Source: Pelagimonas varians (GTDB lineage: Bacteria > Pseudomonadota > Alphaproteobacteria > Rhodobacterales > Rhodobacteraceae). Taken from it: DNA of 64,000 bases. Made by a program: the position numbers and the translations under genes. The stretch spans positions 1 through 64,000 of the forward strand of contig NZ_QKMF01000007.1 of the NCBI RefSeq assembly GCF_003208435.1, given 5' to 3'. Shown in pieces: positions 63,100-64,000 of this stretch. Each line of letters begins with the position of its first letter. Position 1 is the stretch's first letter. The notes under the pieces were generated by a model. It ran no database searches. It saw nothing but the letters and a program-made list of their open reading frames with translations, and had not been told where the DNA came from.

Positions 63100-63522
63100 T
63101 TATGCCTGCACTGCCGGACGATAACGGCTGATCATCTCGTAATTCTTGCGCGGTCCCTTGACCCGCCACCTGCACGACCACAGCGGCCAATTCTCAAAGT
63201 CATACGACGCATCGTATTGATCGGGATCACACCAATGGGCACTATCACCGCCCCGTGAAGGCACGACATGGAAGAAACGTCCGTCTTGAAAAAACACCCG
63301 TAGGTCATTGTCCCAGCGGTATTTTCTCTCAGCCTCAAACGTGCCCTGCCCCGGCATATGCAACTGACCGATTTCAGTATAAAGCGCGCCCCCCACCTCG
63401 GGCTGCCATGTCGCACGGCCAGTGAAATGCGCCTGAGGTCCGTCAACAGGCCGTATATCCCGTTCAATCAGCCAATCACCGATAAAGTCCTGCAAGGATT
63501 TTTTTTGTTGGCACGAGGTCAT
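63100..63522 (-). CDS. DUF6314 family protein
   Basis: This is a 140-residue protein, probably cytoplasmic, with conserved aromatic-rich blocks: DFIGDWLIERDI, ATWQPEVGGALYTEIGQL, FFQDGRFFHVVPSRGG and HWCDPDQYDASYDF, ending WRVKGPRKNYEMISRYRP. This matches the small beta-barrel DUF6314 family; its function is unknown. It is followed in the same direction by DUF3422. Confidence 0.8.
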   Translation of the reverse strand: MTSCQQKKSLQDFIGDWLIERDIRPVDGPQAHFTGRATWQPEVGGALYTEIGQLHMPGQGTFEAERKYRWDNDLRVFFQDGRFFHVVPSRGGDSAHWCDPDQYDASYDFENWPLWSCRWRVKGPRKNYEMISRYRPAVQA

Positions 63523-64000
63523 AGAATGAAAGGGGCTCCGCTCATCAAAGGCATCAAAAACCTCTTAAAGATTTGTTTACAGTTTTGCCACAATGACCCC
63601 AAAAAAATCACATTTACGCCCCCGTGCTACGCAATAACCCGGGCAGCCCAAGCAATTATGCACTGAATCGGTGCAATCCAAATGTGTTCATTTTAGAAGG
63701 TAAAACCCAATGTTCTCCCTCATTTGCCGCAGTCTGTTTTTCATGTCGATCTGGATGTTGACCGCATCCAACCACCCGCAGGTGCCAGAAACGCCTTTGG
63801 GCCCCGAAGCTCAGGCCCAAGCCAATTGGATATTGGAACCAATGCATTTCGCCGCCTCTCTCTAACTGTCGACCCATCCCTTCAATTACCTCGCGCGAGG
63901 CAGGCCCCCCGCCAATATCCAAATGGATTGGGACAAACAGGTTCAGGAAAGACTGAAAAGACGCGCAAAGTGTCATCAGGGCAATCGGTCACCGCCGCTT
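63523..64000. other. Right end of window, mostly non-coding
   Basis: This holds the DUF6314 promoter, an AT-rich stretch at 63580-63660 and one plausible short gene (63710-63865). A frame from an ATG at 63923 on the plus strand runs off the window (MDWDKQVQERLKRRAKC) and cannot be judged. Confidence 0.35.
63710..63865 (+). CDS. Possible 51-residue secreted or membrane peptide
   Basis: The frame starts MFSLICRSLFFMSIWMLTAS, a hydrophobic N-terminus like a signal or anchor, then NHPQVPETPLGPEAQAQANW and an ordinary stop. AGAAGG lies about 9 bases before the ATG. It is too short to place in a family, and I rate it as possible only. Confidence 0.35.
   Translation: MFSLICRSLFFMSIWMLTASNHPQVPETPLGPEAQAQANWILEPMHFAASL

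Noticed and set aside
63656-63976. 106-residue minus-strand frame at the window end
   Set aside because: Composition is that of a reverse shadow; the plus-strand short frame has the better start signal.

Overview
The window looks like a chromosomal segment of a marine alphaproteobacterium of the Rhodobacteraceae (Roseobacter group). This rests on the iscR-csd-sufB-sufC-sufD-sufS order with Yip1-type membrane genes inside it, citramalate synthase, a standalone lpdA, DUF3422, DUF6314 and DUF455 genes, high-GC coding sequence with frequent ATGA/TAATG overlaps, and a dispersed intergenic repeat of a kind common in this family. The taxonomic call is an inference from gene content; no rRNA gene is present.

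Positions 1-5690 are an accessory region stacked on the 3' end of a tRNA-Arg(CCG) gene (5611-5687, minus strand). Two large serine recombinase genes of the same family lie about 4.8 kb apart, and each is followed by the same 14-bp tRNA 3'-end sequence (826-839 and 5611-5624). This is the footprint of two integrative elements inserted in tandem. Both recombinases are broken: the left one by an IS5-family element that runs off the window start, the right one by a one-base frameshift near 4343. Between them sits a compact retron: a nucleoside deoxyribosyltransferase-like gene, a winged-helix gene overlapping it by 4 bp, a 177-bp non-coding stretch holding a perfect 24-bp-arm palindrome (a good msd candidate), and a reverse transcriptase with the retron-specific NAxxH and VTG motifs and a YADD active site. 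I read this as a type II-like anti-phage retron whose effector is split into two proteins and which is stranded between dead integrases. It is the most interesting system here.

Positions 5820-14590 hold the Fe-S cluster assembly operon, transcribed leftwards: an Rrf2/IscR-like regulator lacking the usual cluster ligands, a class I cysteine desulfurase, sufB, two tiny membrane proteins, a Rossmann-fold protein, sufC, sufD, two Yip1-like membrane proteins and sufS. A palindrome resembling the Irr/ICE iron box lies upstream.

Positions 14640-31700 carry mostly single genes and pairs: hydrolases, lpdA, an MFS transporter, queA with a very large AsmA-like protein, bcp with a DUF455 ferritin-like protein, an M23 peptidase with a bactofilin, a flavin-dependent halogenase and a U32 peptidase. 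Positions 31700-48360 carry a TetR/GST/cupin group, an HNH nuclease, an esterase-alkA-cobK operon, cimA coupled to a methyltransferase and a squalene-synthase-like gene, cysS, a SoxR regulator with a clear SoxR box in front of a glyoxalase-fold gene, mltG and fabF. Positions 48560-64000 carry rsgA, two M20 peptidases (one argE-like), an exo/endonuclease-phosphatase lipoprotein, a complete peptide ABC transporter, a YeeE/YedE sulfur transporter with an unusual inverted-repeat leader, DUF3422 and DUF6314.

Non-coding structure worth noting: a four-run GGG tract with one-base loops (G-quadruplex motif) in the loop of a 15-bp hairpin at 18208-18260; a dispersed intergenic repeat with interchangeable inner hairpins (13923 and 61546); an identical 21-bp palindrome at 25260 and 48517; a ten-C run in front of the M23 peptidase; and a 21-nt-arm inverted repeat ending on the ribosome-binding site of the sulfur transporter.
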